Shown: one piece after another, positions 22,614 through 31,331 of the stretch
How the letters are laid out: the number at the start of each line of letters is the position of its first letter
How positions within the stretch are numbered: position 1 is the stretch's first letter
NCBI GenBank assembly: GCA_030691385.1
Contig: JAUYEI010000089.1
Span: 1 to 33,474, forward strand
DNA length: 33,474 nt
Source of the DNA: Azonexus sp.
GTDB lineage: Bacteria; Pseudomonadota; Gammaproteobacteria; Burkholderiales; Rhodocyclaceae
Direction: 5' to 3'
Notes under the pieces: model-generated
The model's database searches: none
Told to the model about the DNA's origin: nothing
What the model saw: the letters and a program-made list of their open reading frames with translations, nothing else
Made by a program: the position numbers and the translations under genes

Positions 22614-24532
22614 CGGTTGGCGAAGAAATCGAGGACGACCTGCAGTTCGCGGGTCCGTTTCATGGGTGGCAGACTTTGCCAGACGCGACGGCCGTACGGC
22701 TTAGATATGAGTCGTGGATCGCACATCATCAGCACGCCCTTGTCGTTTTCGTCGCGGATCAACCGGCCGGCGCCCTGCTTGACGTTGATGACGGCGCGCG
22801 GCAACTGGTATTCCATGAAGGCGTTGCGGCCTTCCTTTTTCATCTGCTCGATGCGCGCCGAGAGCACCGGATCGTCGGGCGGCGCGAAGGGAATCTTGTC
22901 GATGACGACCAGCGACAGCGCCTCGCCGCGCACGTCGACGCCTTCCCAGAAGCTCTGGCTGCCGACCAGGATGGAATTGCCGTGATGGCGGAAGCGTTGC
23001 AGCAGATCGTTCTTGCTGCCCTCGCCCTGGACCAGCAGCGGCATGTCGATGTTTTCGTCTTCGAGCTTGGCCTTGAGCAGTTCGTGCGTGCGGCGCATGG
23101 CGCGCAGACTGGTGCACAGGAAGAAGGCCCCGCCATTGGCGGCCTTGACGGCCGGCCAGGCAGCGTCGACGACGGCGTCGGTGTAGTTCCAGGCGTTGGG
23201 GTCGGGCATGCCAAGCGGCGCGTAGAGGATGGCCTGCTTGTCGTAGTCGAAAGGGCTGTGCCAGCAGGCCGAATCCGGCTCGCCGAGGCCGAGTTCGGCG
23301 CAGTAGTGGTGGAACTTGCCCTGCACGGCCAAGGTGGCCGAGGTAAAAATCCACGCCCGCGGATGGCCGCCCATCTGCTTGCGGAAAATTTCGGCGACAT
23401 TGAGCGGCGTCGCGTTGAGCTGCAATGAATGCGTGAAGGCTTCGGCCCAGCGGACGTAGCCGGGCGTCGGGTTCTGCCACTGGGCGAGGTGCTGGACGAG
23501 TTCGGTGGCGCGTTGCCAGCATTTCTCGAGGCCTTCGGCGCGTTCGGCCTGGGTTTCGAGCAAGGCGGCAAAGGCGACCATCTCTGCCTCCAGCGCTTTC
23601 AGGGCGATTTCAAAATCGGGCTTTTCTTCCAGTTGACCGTAGGAGAAGCGGCCGCTGTCGACGCCGACGGCCAGGCGCAAATCCTTGGCGGCCTTTTCGA
23701 CTTTCTTGCTGGTTTCCGGCAGGGCCAGGCAGTCGCGGGCGTTGGTCAATGCTTCGGCGCGGACGTCGCGGGCCAGATCGAGTACCTGCGCCGTCGAAAT
23801 GCTGTCGCCGAAAAACAGCGTCGCCACTTCCGGCAACTGGTGCGCCTCGTCGAAGATCACTGTGTTGCAGGCCGGGAGCAGTTCAGCCATGCCTTCGTCG
23901 CGCAACATCACGTCGGCGAAGAACAGGTGATGATTTACGACAACCAGATCGGCCGCCATCGCCTCGCGCCGCGCCTGCATGACGAAGCATTCCTTGTAGT
24001 CCGGGCACTCCTGGCCGAGGCAGTTGTCACGCGTCGAGGTGGCGTGGCTCCACACCGGGGAATTCTCTGAAACCTCGATGCACTCGGCCTTGTCGCCGCT
24101 CTGCGTGGTCTTGGCGAAGACCGAGATGCGACGGGCGTCGGCGGCATCCTCGCGGGTCAGGAAACGGCCGTCGGCGATGGCATGTTGCAGGTGGTAGGGG
24201 CAGACGTAGTTGGCCCGGCCCTTGAGCAGCGCGATCTTGACCGGCGCCTTGAGCGCGTCGCGGACCATCGGCAGGTCTTTATTGAACAGCTGATCCTGCA
24301 GGGTTTTGGTGCCGGTCGAAACGATCACCTTGCCGTTCGACTGCAAGGCCGGGACGAGGTAGGCGAAAGTCTTGCCCGTGCCGGTGCCGGCCTCGGCGAT
24401 GAAGACCGAGCAGCCCTTGATGGCGGCGGCGATGCGCTCGGCCATGTCGAGCTGCTGTTCGCGGATGCGATAGCCGCTAATGGCCCGGGCGAGCGGGCCT
24501 TCGGGAGAGAATATTTCCGGGAGGGAAGACAA
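22610..24532 (-). CDS. dinG: DinG/YoaA-type ATP-dependent DNA helicase
   Basis: 640 residues. XPD-like superfamily 2 helicase. Walker A is EAGTGTGKTFAYLVPAL (47-63). The four iron-sulfur cluster cysteines are Cys111 (YVCPYHL), Cys171, Cys176 and Cys182 (CLGQECPDYKECF), and the DEAH box is IFDEAHQLPE (226-235). C-terminal motifs include LVGSQSFWEGVDVRGE and QGAGRLIRDENDKG. It unwinds 5'-3' and acts on DNA damage or R-loop structures; the length fits YoaA as well as DinG. Residues about 297-309 (YGQLEEKPDFEI) are encoded by a diverged copy of the 36-bp repeat. The stop codon lies in the end of the MITE-like element. Confidence 0.94.
   Translation of the reverse strand: MSSLPEIFSPEGPLARAISGYRIREQQLDMAERIAAAIKGCSVFIAEAGTGTGKTFAYLVPALQSNGKVIVSTGTKTLQDQLFNKDLPMVRDALKAPVKIALLKGRANYVCPYHLQHAIADGRFLTREDAADARRISVFAKTTQSGDKAECIEVSENSPVWSHATSTRDNCLGQECPDYKECFVMQARREAMAADLVVVNHHLFFADVMLRDEGMAELLPACNTVIFDEAHQLPEVATLFFGDSISTAQVLDLARDVRAEALTNARDCLALPETSKKVEKAAKDLRLAVGVDSGRFSYGQLEEKPDFEIALKALEAEMVAFAALLETQAERAEGLEKCWQRATELVQHLAQWQNPTPGYVRWAEAFTHSLQLNATPLNVAEIFRKQMGGHPRAWIFTSATLAVQGKFHHYCAELGLGEPDSACWHSPFDYDKQAILYAPLGMPDPNAWNYTDAVVDAAWPAVKAANGGAFFLCTSLRAMRRTHELLKAKLEDENIDMPLLVQGEGSKNDLLQRFRHHGNSILVGSQSFWEGVDVRGEALSLVVIDKIPFAPPDDPVLSARIEQMKKEGRNAFMEYQLPRAVINVKQGAGRLIRDENDKGVLMMCDPRLISKPYGRRVWQSLPPMKRTRELQVVLDFFANR
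23607..23643 (-). repeat. Diverged 36-bp repeat inside dinG
   Basis: In the coding orientation it reads CTACGGTCAACTGGAAGA, then AAAGCCCGATTTTGAAAT. By my count about 27 of 36 positions match the consensus, and CTACGG plus TTGAAAT match the copy at 13779-13814. Confidence 0.55.
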
Positions 24533-24560
24533 GGGAAGAAGCCTGAAAAATCAGGGCCGA

Positions 24561-24566
24561 ATCTTA
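24561..24566 (-). promoter_or_regulatory. Probable extended -10 element of dinG
   Basis: On the minus strand TGCTAAGAT is an extended -10, about 29 bp upstream of the dinG ATG. The perfect inverted repeat CCTGAAAAATCAGG (24542-24555) lies just downstream, around the likely start of the transcript. Confidence 0.4.
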
Positions 24567-24637
24567 GCAGATGCGCCGTAAGTCGGGCCAATCGACGGGC
24601 TACGCACACAACGACACGCACTGTTGCAAACGGTTAC

Positions 24638-24666
24638 TTGAAGTCCGCCGGCCTGTCCCTTATCTT
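24638..24666 (+). promoter_or_regulatory. Candidate promoter of a small RNA
   Basis: TTGAAG (24638-24643) and TATCTT (24661-24666) have a 17-bp spacer. They lie upstream of two hairpins and a terminator. Confidence 0.35.
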
Positions 24667-24671
24667 GGACA

Positions 24672-24774
24672 CATGCGCTGACCAGACATCAGCCCTGACG
24701 GCCCTACCCACCTCCCCCTCCCCGGGCCGTCCAGAAAGCCTCGTACTCCCCCCGGTACGAGGCTTTCGCCTTTT
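24672..24774 (+). ncRNA. Candidate small RNA with C-rich hairpin loops
   Basis: About 100 nt between a plausible promoter and a strong terminator. The first hairpin has stem GACGGCCC (24697-24704) with GGGCCGTC (24724-24731) around a 19-nt loop rich in C (ACCTCCCCCTCCCC). The second is the terminator hairpin, loop TCCCCCCG. C-rich, anti-Shine-Dalgarno-like loops are a hallmark of several bacterial regulatory RNAs, such as the CcsR group in Rhodobacter. It could instead be an untranslated leader or attenuator of the RNase H-like gene. Confidence 0.4.
24734..24774 (+). terminator. Rho-independent terminator
   Basis: A 13-bp perfect stem (GAAAGCCTCGTAC with GTACGAGGCTTTC) with an 8-nt loop, followed by GCCTTTT. 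It lies upstream of the RNase H-like gene, so it ends a transcript that begins after dinG on the plus strand. Confidence 0.75.
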
Positions 24775-24805
24775 CAGGGCCGGCGTTTCGGCTATGCTTG
24801 CCGCC

Positions 24806-25297
24806 ATGCCCAGAAGACGAAAAAAGAAAATTGTCCGTGTCATCCATCCTTCGGTGGAACCCCTGCCCTTACGACTCGCCCCGCTCTACGCGGGACACCT
24901 GCAGGTCTTCAGCGATGCCAGCCAGAAACGGCACGGCGGACTTGCCGCCGTCCTCTTTGCCACGCCAGACAGCGAAGCTCTGGTCAGGACACGCGCCGTA
25001 CCCATCATCGGCAGCAATGAACTCGAACTGCAGGCCACCCTGTTTGCGCTGGAACAGGCCAGAGACTTGTTCCCCGACCGGCCGCTGGCCTTGTTTTCGG
25101 ACAATCAGGATGCCGTACATCGGCTCAATCGCAGCAAGACCGAAGGTCTGGAGCAGGACCCCGAATTGCGGCAAATGCTTGATGCCCTCGATCTTCTTGA
25201 AACGCTGGCCAAGGCATCCATTTGCTGGATCAAGGGACACGGCAGTTGCCGTGGCAACATCCTCGCCGACCAGCATGCGGCGGAGGCGGCCAGCTAG
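24806..25297 (+). CDS. RNase H-like (RnhA-fold) protein
   Basis: 163 residues. After a very basic N-terminus (MPRRRKKKIVRVIH) comes an RNase H fold with all the acidic residues in the expected spacing. They are Asp37 in QVFSDASQKRHGGLAAVLF, Glu74 in SNELELQATLFALEQA, Asp99 in LALFSDNQDAVHRLN and Asp155 in NILADQHAAEAAS. WIKGHGSCRGN resembles the loop before the last active-site residue in type 1 enzymes. It differs from canonical RnhA and is likely a paralogue acting on RNA/DNA hybrids. The start is uncertain: ATG 24806 or 24794, neither with a clear ribosome binding site. A dispersed 36-bp repeat begins 10 nt after the stop. Confidence 0.8.
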   Translation: MPRRRKKKIVRVIHPSVEPLPLRLAPLYAGHLQVFSDASQKRHGGLAAVLFATPDSEALVRTRAVPIIGSNELELQATLFALEQARDLFPDRPLALFSDNQDAVHRLNRSKTEGLEQDPELRQMLDALDLLETLAKASICWIKGHGSCRGNILADQHAAEAAS

Positions 25298-25306
25298 GCT
25301 GCACTT

Positions 25307-25342
25307 CCACGGTCAACCGGAAATAATGGCCAAAATTCAAAT
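25307..25342 (+). repeat. Dispersed 36-bp repeat, copy after the RNase H-like gene
   Basis: CCACGGTCAACCGGAAATAA, then TGGCCAAAATTCAAAT. It begins 10 nt after the stop codon, in the gene's orientation. Confidence 0.85.
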
Positions 25343-25630
25343 CGCTCAGAACAAAGTTCTGTGCCAACGCATTTCGCCGGAGGCCAGGCAACTCAGCGGT
25401 CCGCCAATCTCGGTAGGCAGGTATGCCATCAGGCTGATGCGCTCGATCCAACAGCGAATTTGCTCAGATCCAGGGTAGCTGGACGAAATCATTGCCGCGA
25501 AACAGCAGCCATGAGTCTGTCGAAAAACTTTACATAATTTCACAGCAGTATCGCCAAACAACAATAACTATATGATTTTGCATGACTTAATATTTCAGGC
25601 CCACTAATTGCTCGACACCACATGCAGTCT

Positions 25631-25659
25631 TTGCATATTCGTTTTTGTATTTCACTAAT
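25631..25659 (+). promoter_or_regulatory. Weak candidate promoter of the PEP-CTERM gene
   Basis: TTGCAT and ACTAAT with a 17-bp spacer, about 28 bp upstream of the GTG start. The preceding region (25343-25630) is AT-rich compared with the rest of the window and shows no gene, repeat or other clear signal. Confidence 0.3.
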
Positions 25660-25686
25660 CTACGAACCCTCTGGAGGAAATGCACC

Positions 25687-26409
25687 GTGAAAACAAAAAA
25701 TCTACTGAAACATATCCAGGGCATTGGATTTGCAGCCGGATTGCTCGTCGCCGGACAGGCTCAAGCAGTTCCGGTTGGATTGGCCATCGTATTGGATCAG
25801 TCTGGCAGCATTAGTGACGCAAACTGGAGCACACAAGTCGCGGGTTATGCCAACGTTCTGAATGGAAGCCTTGTCAATACTGACGGATCCCTTGTCATTG
25901 GCGTATGGAAATTTGGCTCTGCCGTTCAAGAGGTATTTGCTCCCACCTTGATTGACTCTGCGGCAGACAAGAATGCGCTGGTTGCTGCAATTAACGGCAT
26001 GATAAGAACAACCACTGGCGGAACCGCAATTGGTGATGGCGTGTTGGCCGCCTTTAATGCCTTTGATGCCTTATATGACCTGAATCTGGATTTCAGCAGA
26101 ATGGTCATTGACGTATCCACCGATGGTGTAAACAACACGGGAGCCAACCCGACAACCGCATCGAACACTGCATTGGCTGGCGGCGTTGATCAAGTAAACT
26201 GCCTTGGCATCGGTGGTGGTGCATCCTGCAACTGGAACCCGGCAGGCTCACTGGATTTCACTGCATCGACATTTGCTGATTTCGAGCGTGTTTTGGCAAT
26301 CAAGATTGCCACGGAAACTGGACAGGTGCCGGAACCAAGCTCATTGGCACTGGCCGGACTGGGTTTGCTTGGGCTTGGCGCAATTCGACGCAATCGTCGC
26401 AAAGTGTAA
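25687..26409 (+). CDS. Secreted VWFA-domain protein with PEP-CTERM sorting signal
   Basis: 240 residues from a GTG with GGAGG (25673-25677). The signal peptide is MKTKNLLKHIQGIGFAAGLL plus VAGQAQA, cut near residue 27. A von Willebrand A-type domain follows, with the metal-site motif DQSGSIS (37-43), the Thr in TTGGTAIGDG, and IDVSTDGVNNTGANP. The C-terminus VPEPSSLALAGLGLLGLG followed by AIRRNRRKV (214-240) is a PEP-CTERM signal: the VPEP motif, a membrane helix and a basic end. Exosortase cuts such proteins during export to the cell surface or matrix. No exosortase is in the window, so it must be elsewhere. Lower GC than its neighbours and its isolated position hint at transfer. A Cys pair (NCLGIGGGASCNW) could form a disulfide. 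Confidence 0.92.
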   Translation: MKTKNLLKHIQGIGFAAGLLVAGQAQAVPVGLAIVLDQSGSISDANWSTQVAGYANVLNGSLVNTDGSLVIGVWKFGSAVQEVFAPTLIDSAADKNALVAAINGMIRTTTGGTAIGDGVLAAFNAFDALYDLNLDFSRMVIDVSTDGVNNTGANPTTASNTALAGGVDQVNCLGIGGGASCNWNPAGSLDFTASTFADFERVLAIKIATETGQVPEPSSLALAGLGLLGLGAIRRNRRKV

Positions 26410-26451
26410 TTCAGGATCAAACTTCCTGTTTTCCGTGAAGCAGGCAAACAA

Positions 26452-26479
26452 CAAAGGCCGGGAAAATTCCCGGCCTTTG
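26452..26479. terminator. Bidirectional terminator between the PEP-CTERM gene and ppsA
   Basis: CAAAGGCCGGGAA and TTCCCGGCCTTTG form a perfect 13-bp stem with an AA loop, with T-rich sequence on the plus side. It separates the two convergent genes. Confidence 0.85.
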
Positions 26480-26517
26480 TATTTTCGGCCACAATCCAGG
26501 CCAATTCCAAACAGAAG

Positions 26518-28893
<2,376 letters not shown>

Positions 28894-28925
28894 ACGGGTT
28901 CCTTGCAGGAAAGTTGAATTGAAAA

Positions 28926-29714
28926 TCAGGAAGTGGAGTCGGAAGAATCGGGGCTGAGGCGACGGGCAGCGGTTTCGCGGCGGGCGACGCTGCGCAGGGT
29001 TTGCGCCAGCGTTTCGCGGACGAAATCGATGTGGGTTTCAGCGGCAGCGCGGGCGGCCTGCGGCTTGCGGCCGGCTATCGCCTCGTAGATGGCGGCGTGC
29101 TGGCTCTTGAGCAAGGCGCCGGCCGCCGGCACGGTTTTCAGTTCGCCGAGGTTGAGGCGGATGTTGTCGTGCATCAGGCGCAGCAGGGCCGATGACAGAT
29201 GGCCGAGCAGCGCATTGTGGGCAGCCTCGCCGACGGCCTGGTGAAAGGCGATGTCGGCTTCGGAGCGCTGATCCATGTTTTCGTTGGTAAAGGTCGCATT
29301 CAACGCGGCGAAGCGCTGGCCGAGTCGCGTCAGGTCGGCCTCGGTGGCGCGCTCGGCGGCCCACTCGGCGGCCTGGCCTTCGAGCATGCGGCGGAATTCG
29401 AGCATGTCTTCGCGCAGATTGGGATGGCTGCCCATCATGTCCTGCCACGGGTCGAAAAAAGTCGCTTCGAGCGCATTGGTGACGTAAGTGCCACCGCCCT
29501 GCCGGCTCTGCACCATGCCTTTGGATGCCAGTTTCTGGATCGCTTCGCGCAGCGACGGCCGCGAGACGCCAAACTCGGTCGCCAGTTCGCGCTCCGGCGG
29601 CAGGCGGTCGCCGGACTTCAGCGAGCCTTCCAGGATGCGGCGCTCCAGCGAGGCAGCGACGGCATCGGAAATACGCGGGACCTGCACTTTATTGAGGGGC
29701 ATCGGGCTCGGCAT
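28926..29714 (-). CDS. lldR: GntR/FadR-family lactate-responsive regulator LldR
   Basis: 262 residues from the ATG at 29714. The N-terminal winged helix ([40 protein letters not shown]) is followed by GGGTYVTN. An all-helical FCD ligand domain comes next ([55 protein letters not shown], ending in [13 protein letters not shown]). Its His residues are those that bind metal in this family. A GTG at 29732 would extend it, but that codon lies upstream of the inferred transcription start. The ATG at 29702 is a good alternative. It is divergent from lldEGF with two operators between them. It should repress both directions until lactate is present. Confidence 0.9.
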   Translation of the reverse strand: MPSPMPLNKVQVPRISDAVAASLERRILEGSLKSGDRLPPERELATEFGVSRPSLREAIQKLASKGMVQSRQGGGTYVTNALEATFFDPWQDMMGSHPNLREDMLEFRRMLEGQAAEWAAERATEADLTRLGQRFAALNATFTNENMDQRSEADIAFHQAVGEAAHNALLGHLSSALLRLMHDNIRLNLGELKTVPAAGALLKSQHAAIYEAIAGRKPQAARAAAETHIDFVRETLAQTLRSVARRETAARRLSPDSSDSTS

Positions 29715-29717
29715 GAT

Positions 29718-29728
29718 TGGTAAGACCA
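29718..29728. promoter_or_regulatory. LldR-type operator near the lldR start
   Basis: TGGTAAGACCA, matching the TGGT-N3-ACCA pattern of FadR-subfamily regulators. It covers the inferred lldR transcription start, and it is the exact reverse complement of the second site at 29831-29841. Confidence 0.7.
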
Positions 29729-29732
29729 GCAC

Positions 29733-29761
29733 ATTCTAATCAGCGTTTCGGTAAAGCGCAA
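29733..29761 (-). promoter_or_regulatory. lldR promoter
   Basis: On the minus strand TTGCGC (29756-29761) and TAGAAT (29733-29738) are separated by 17 bp, with the start near 29726 inside the operator. Confidence 0.55.
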
Positions 29762-29775
29762 GTGTAGGATATTCC

Positions 29776-29793
29776 CTTAGTTTATTGACTAAG
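29776..29793. promoter_or_regulatory. Inverted repeat over the lldE -35 element
   Basis: CTTAGT, a 6-bp spacer, and ACTAAG. It overlaps the -35 of the lldE promoter. It does not match the LldR-type operators, so a second regulator is possible. Confidence 0.35.
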
Positions 29794-29813
29794 TCACGGT
29801 ATTCACGTAAATT
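29785..29813 (+). promoter_or_regulatory. lldEGF promoter
   Basis: TTGACT (29785-29790) and TAAATT (29808-29813) with a 17-bp spacer. The start is near 29820, giving a leader of about 55 nt that contains the second operator. Confidence 0.6.
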
Positions 29814-29830
29814 TTCACCCACACGAATAT

Positions 29831-29841
29831 TGGTCTTACCA
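29831..29841. promoter_or_regulatory. LldR-type operator in the lldE leader
   Basis: TGGTCTTACCA just downstream of the inferred lldE transcription start and about 34 bp upstream of its ATG. It is centred 113 bp from the other operator, a distance that would allow looping. Confidence 0.7.
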
Positions 29842-29874
29842 TTTTACCGTTAAATAATTCACAACGGAGACAAG

Positions 29875-30657
29875 ATGAAACAACCGGAATCCGCAGTGCC
29901 ACGGCCTGGCGACGTTTATTTTTTTGCCACCTGTGTCGTCGACCAGTTCTTTCCCGGCGCCGGGATGGATGCCATCACGCTGCTTGAACGCGAAGGCATC
30001 CGCGTGCACTTTCCCGAAGAGCAGACCTGCTGCGGTCAACCGGCTTATACGAGCGGTTTTCCCGATGAAGCGCGCAAGGTGGCGGCGCATCAGTTGACCC
30101 TTTTTCCGAACGACTGGCCGGTGGTCGTGCCGTCCGGTTCCTGTGCCGGGATGATGAAGCATCACTACCCGACGCTGTTCGCCGCCGACTCGGCCCGGAA
30201 AGCACAGGCCGAAGCGCTCTCGGCGCGCATTTACGAGCTGACTGATTTTCTGGTCAATGTCCTGAACTTCCAGCCGGAGGACAAAGGCGGCGAGTGCACC
30301 GTCGTCCTGCATACCTCCTGCTCGGCGCGCCGCGAAATGGGCGTCCATCTGACCGGGCGCCAGTTGCTTGGCGGTCTGAAAGGCGTGAAGCTGGCGCAGC
30401 AGGATCACGAATCCGAATGCTGCGGTTTCGGCGGCACCTTCTCGATCAAGCAACCGGAGATTTCCGGGGCGATGGTCGAGGACAAGGTCAAATCGCTCAA
30501 GGCGACCGGTGCCGAGCGCGTCGTCAGCGCCGACTGCGGCTGCCTCATGAACATCCTCGGCCACGCCGCCTGGAGGGATGAGCAGGAAGGCCTTTCAAAA
30601 CCGAGCCTGCCGGGCGAACACATCGCCACTTTCCTGCTGCGGAGGATTTCAAAATGA
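29875..30657 (+). CDS. lldE: L-lactate utilisation protein LldE (LutA), Fe-S subunit
   Basis: 260 residues. It contains two cysteine-rich CCG domains, TCCGQPAYTSG (Cys52-Cys53) and ECCGFGGTFS (Cys182-Cys183). These bind an iron-sulfur centre in the LldEFG/LutABC complex that oxidises L-lactate to pyruvate. FFATCVVDQFFPGAG at the N-terminus and VVSADCGCLMNI near the C-terminus are typical. The start at 29875 is preceded by GGAGA. Its stop overlaps the lldG start (ATGA). It is expressed from the LldR-controlled promoter. Confidence 0.95.
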   Translation: MKQPESAVPRPGDVYFFATCVVDQFFPGAGMDAITLLEREGIRVHFPEEQTCCGQPAYTSGFPDEARKVAAHQLTLFPNDWPVVVPSGSCAGMMKHHYPTLFAADSARKAQAEALSARIYELTDFLVNVLNFQPEDKGGECTVVLHTSCSARREMGVHLTGRQLLGGLKGVKLAQQDHESECCGFGGTFSIKQPEISGAMVEDKVKSLKATGAERVVSADCGCLMNILGHAAWRDEQEGLSKPSLPGEHIATFLLRRISK

Positions 30658-31331
30658 GCGCCCGTGATCGCATCCTGGCCAAACTGAACGCCGCCCCGGT
30701 GCTGCCGAAAGCCGCGCCGGATATCGCCACCTGGTACGCCACGCATCGCAGCACCGAAAGCACGGCCGAAAAGGCCACCCGTTTCCGCAACTGCATCGAG
30801 TTCGCGCACGCCGAGGTCTATGCCGTCTCCCGCGCCAGCTGGCTGCAAAAGCTGTGGGAAGTGCTGTCGGCCAAACAGGTCGGCAAACTGCTCGTGGCAC
30901 CCGGCACCGCTCACGGTGCGCGTGCCATCGCCGAATTGCCATCCGGCGAAATCGAATGCAAAGGCTACGACAACCGGATCGAGGACTGGAAAGAGGAGCT
31001 GTTCCACGACATTCCGGCCAGCCTGACTGTCGCCCGCAGCGCCATTGCCGAAACCGGCACGCTGCTCCTGTGGCCTGATGCAGACGAGCCGCGCCTGATG
31101 TCGCTGGTGCCGCCGCTGCATATCGTCCTGCTCGATGCCTCGACCATTCACAATACCTTTTACGAGGCGATGACGGCCGAAGGCTGGTCTGATACGCAAA
31201 CTTGTGGCCTGCCGACCAACGCCCTGCTCATTTCCGGCCCGTCGAAGACCGCTGACATCCAGGTGACGCTAGCCTACGGCGCCCACGGACCGAAAGAACT
31301 GGTTGTCCTGCTGATCGGAGACGAAGCATGA
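30654..31331 (+). CDS. lldG: Lactate utilisation protein LldG (LutC, LUD domain)
   Basis: 225 residues. LUD-domain protein (DUF162 type) with SARDRILAKLNAAPVLP at the N-terminus and SLTVARSAIAETGTLLLWPD in the middle. The conserved PRLMSLVPPLHIVLLD and the terminal LLISGPSKTADIQVTLAYGA (ending in HGPKELVVLLI) follow. It is a subunit of the lactate-oxidising complex with no Fe-S motif of its own. It overlaps lldE and lldF by 4 bp each (ATGA), so the three are coupled. The gene order is E-G-F rather than the E-F-G of Shewanella. Confidence 0.93.
   Translation: MSARDRILAKLNAAPVLPKAAPDIATWYATHRSTESTAEKATRFRNCIEFAHAEVYAVSRASWLQKLWEVLSAKQVGKLLVAPGTAHGARAIAELPSGEIECKGYDNRIEDWKEELFHDIPASLTVARSAIAETGTLLLWPDADEPRLMSLVPPLHIVLLDASTIHNTFYEAMTAEGWSDTQTCGLPTNALLISGPSKTADIQVTLAYGAHGPKELVVLLIGDEA

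Noticed and set aside
29715-29732. GTG at 29732 as the lldR start
   Set aside because: The TTGCGC-N17-TAGAAT promoter puts the transcript start near 29726, downstream of that codon.
30031-30046. GCGGTCAACCGG in lldE as another copy of the dispersed repeat
   Set aside because: Only about a dozen bases match, no A-rich second half follows, and the codons encode the conserved CCGQPAY motif.
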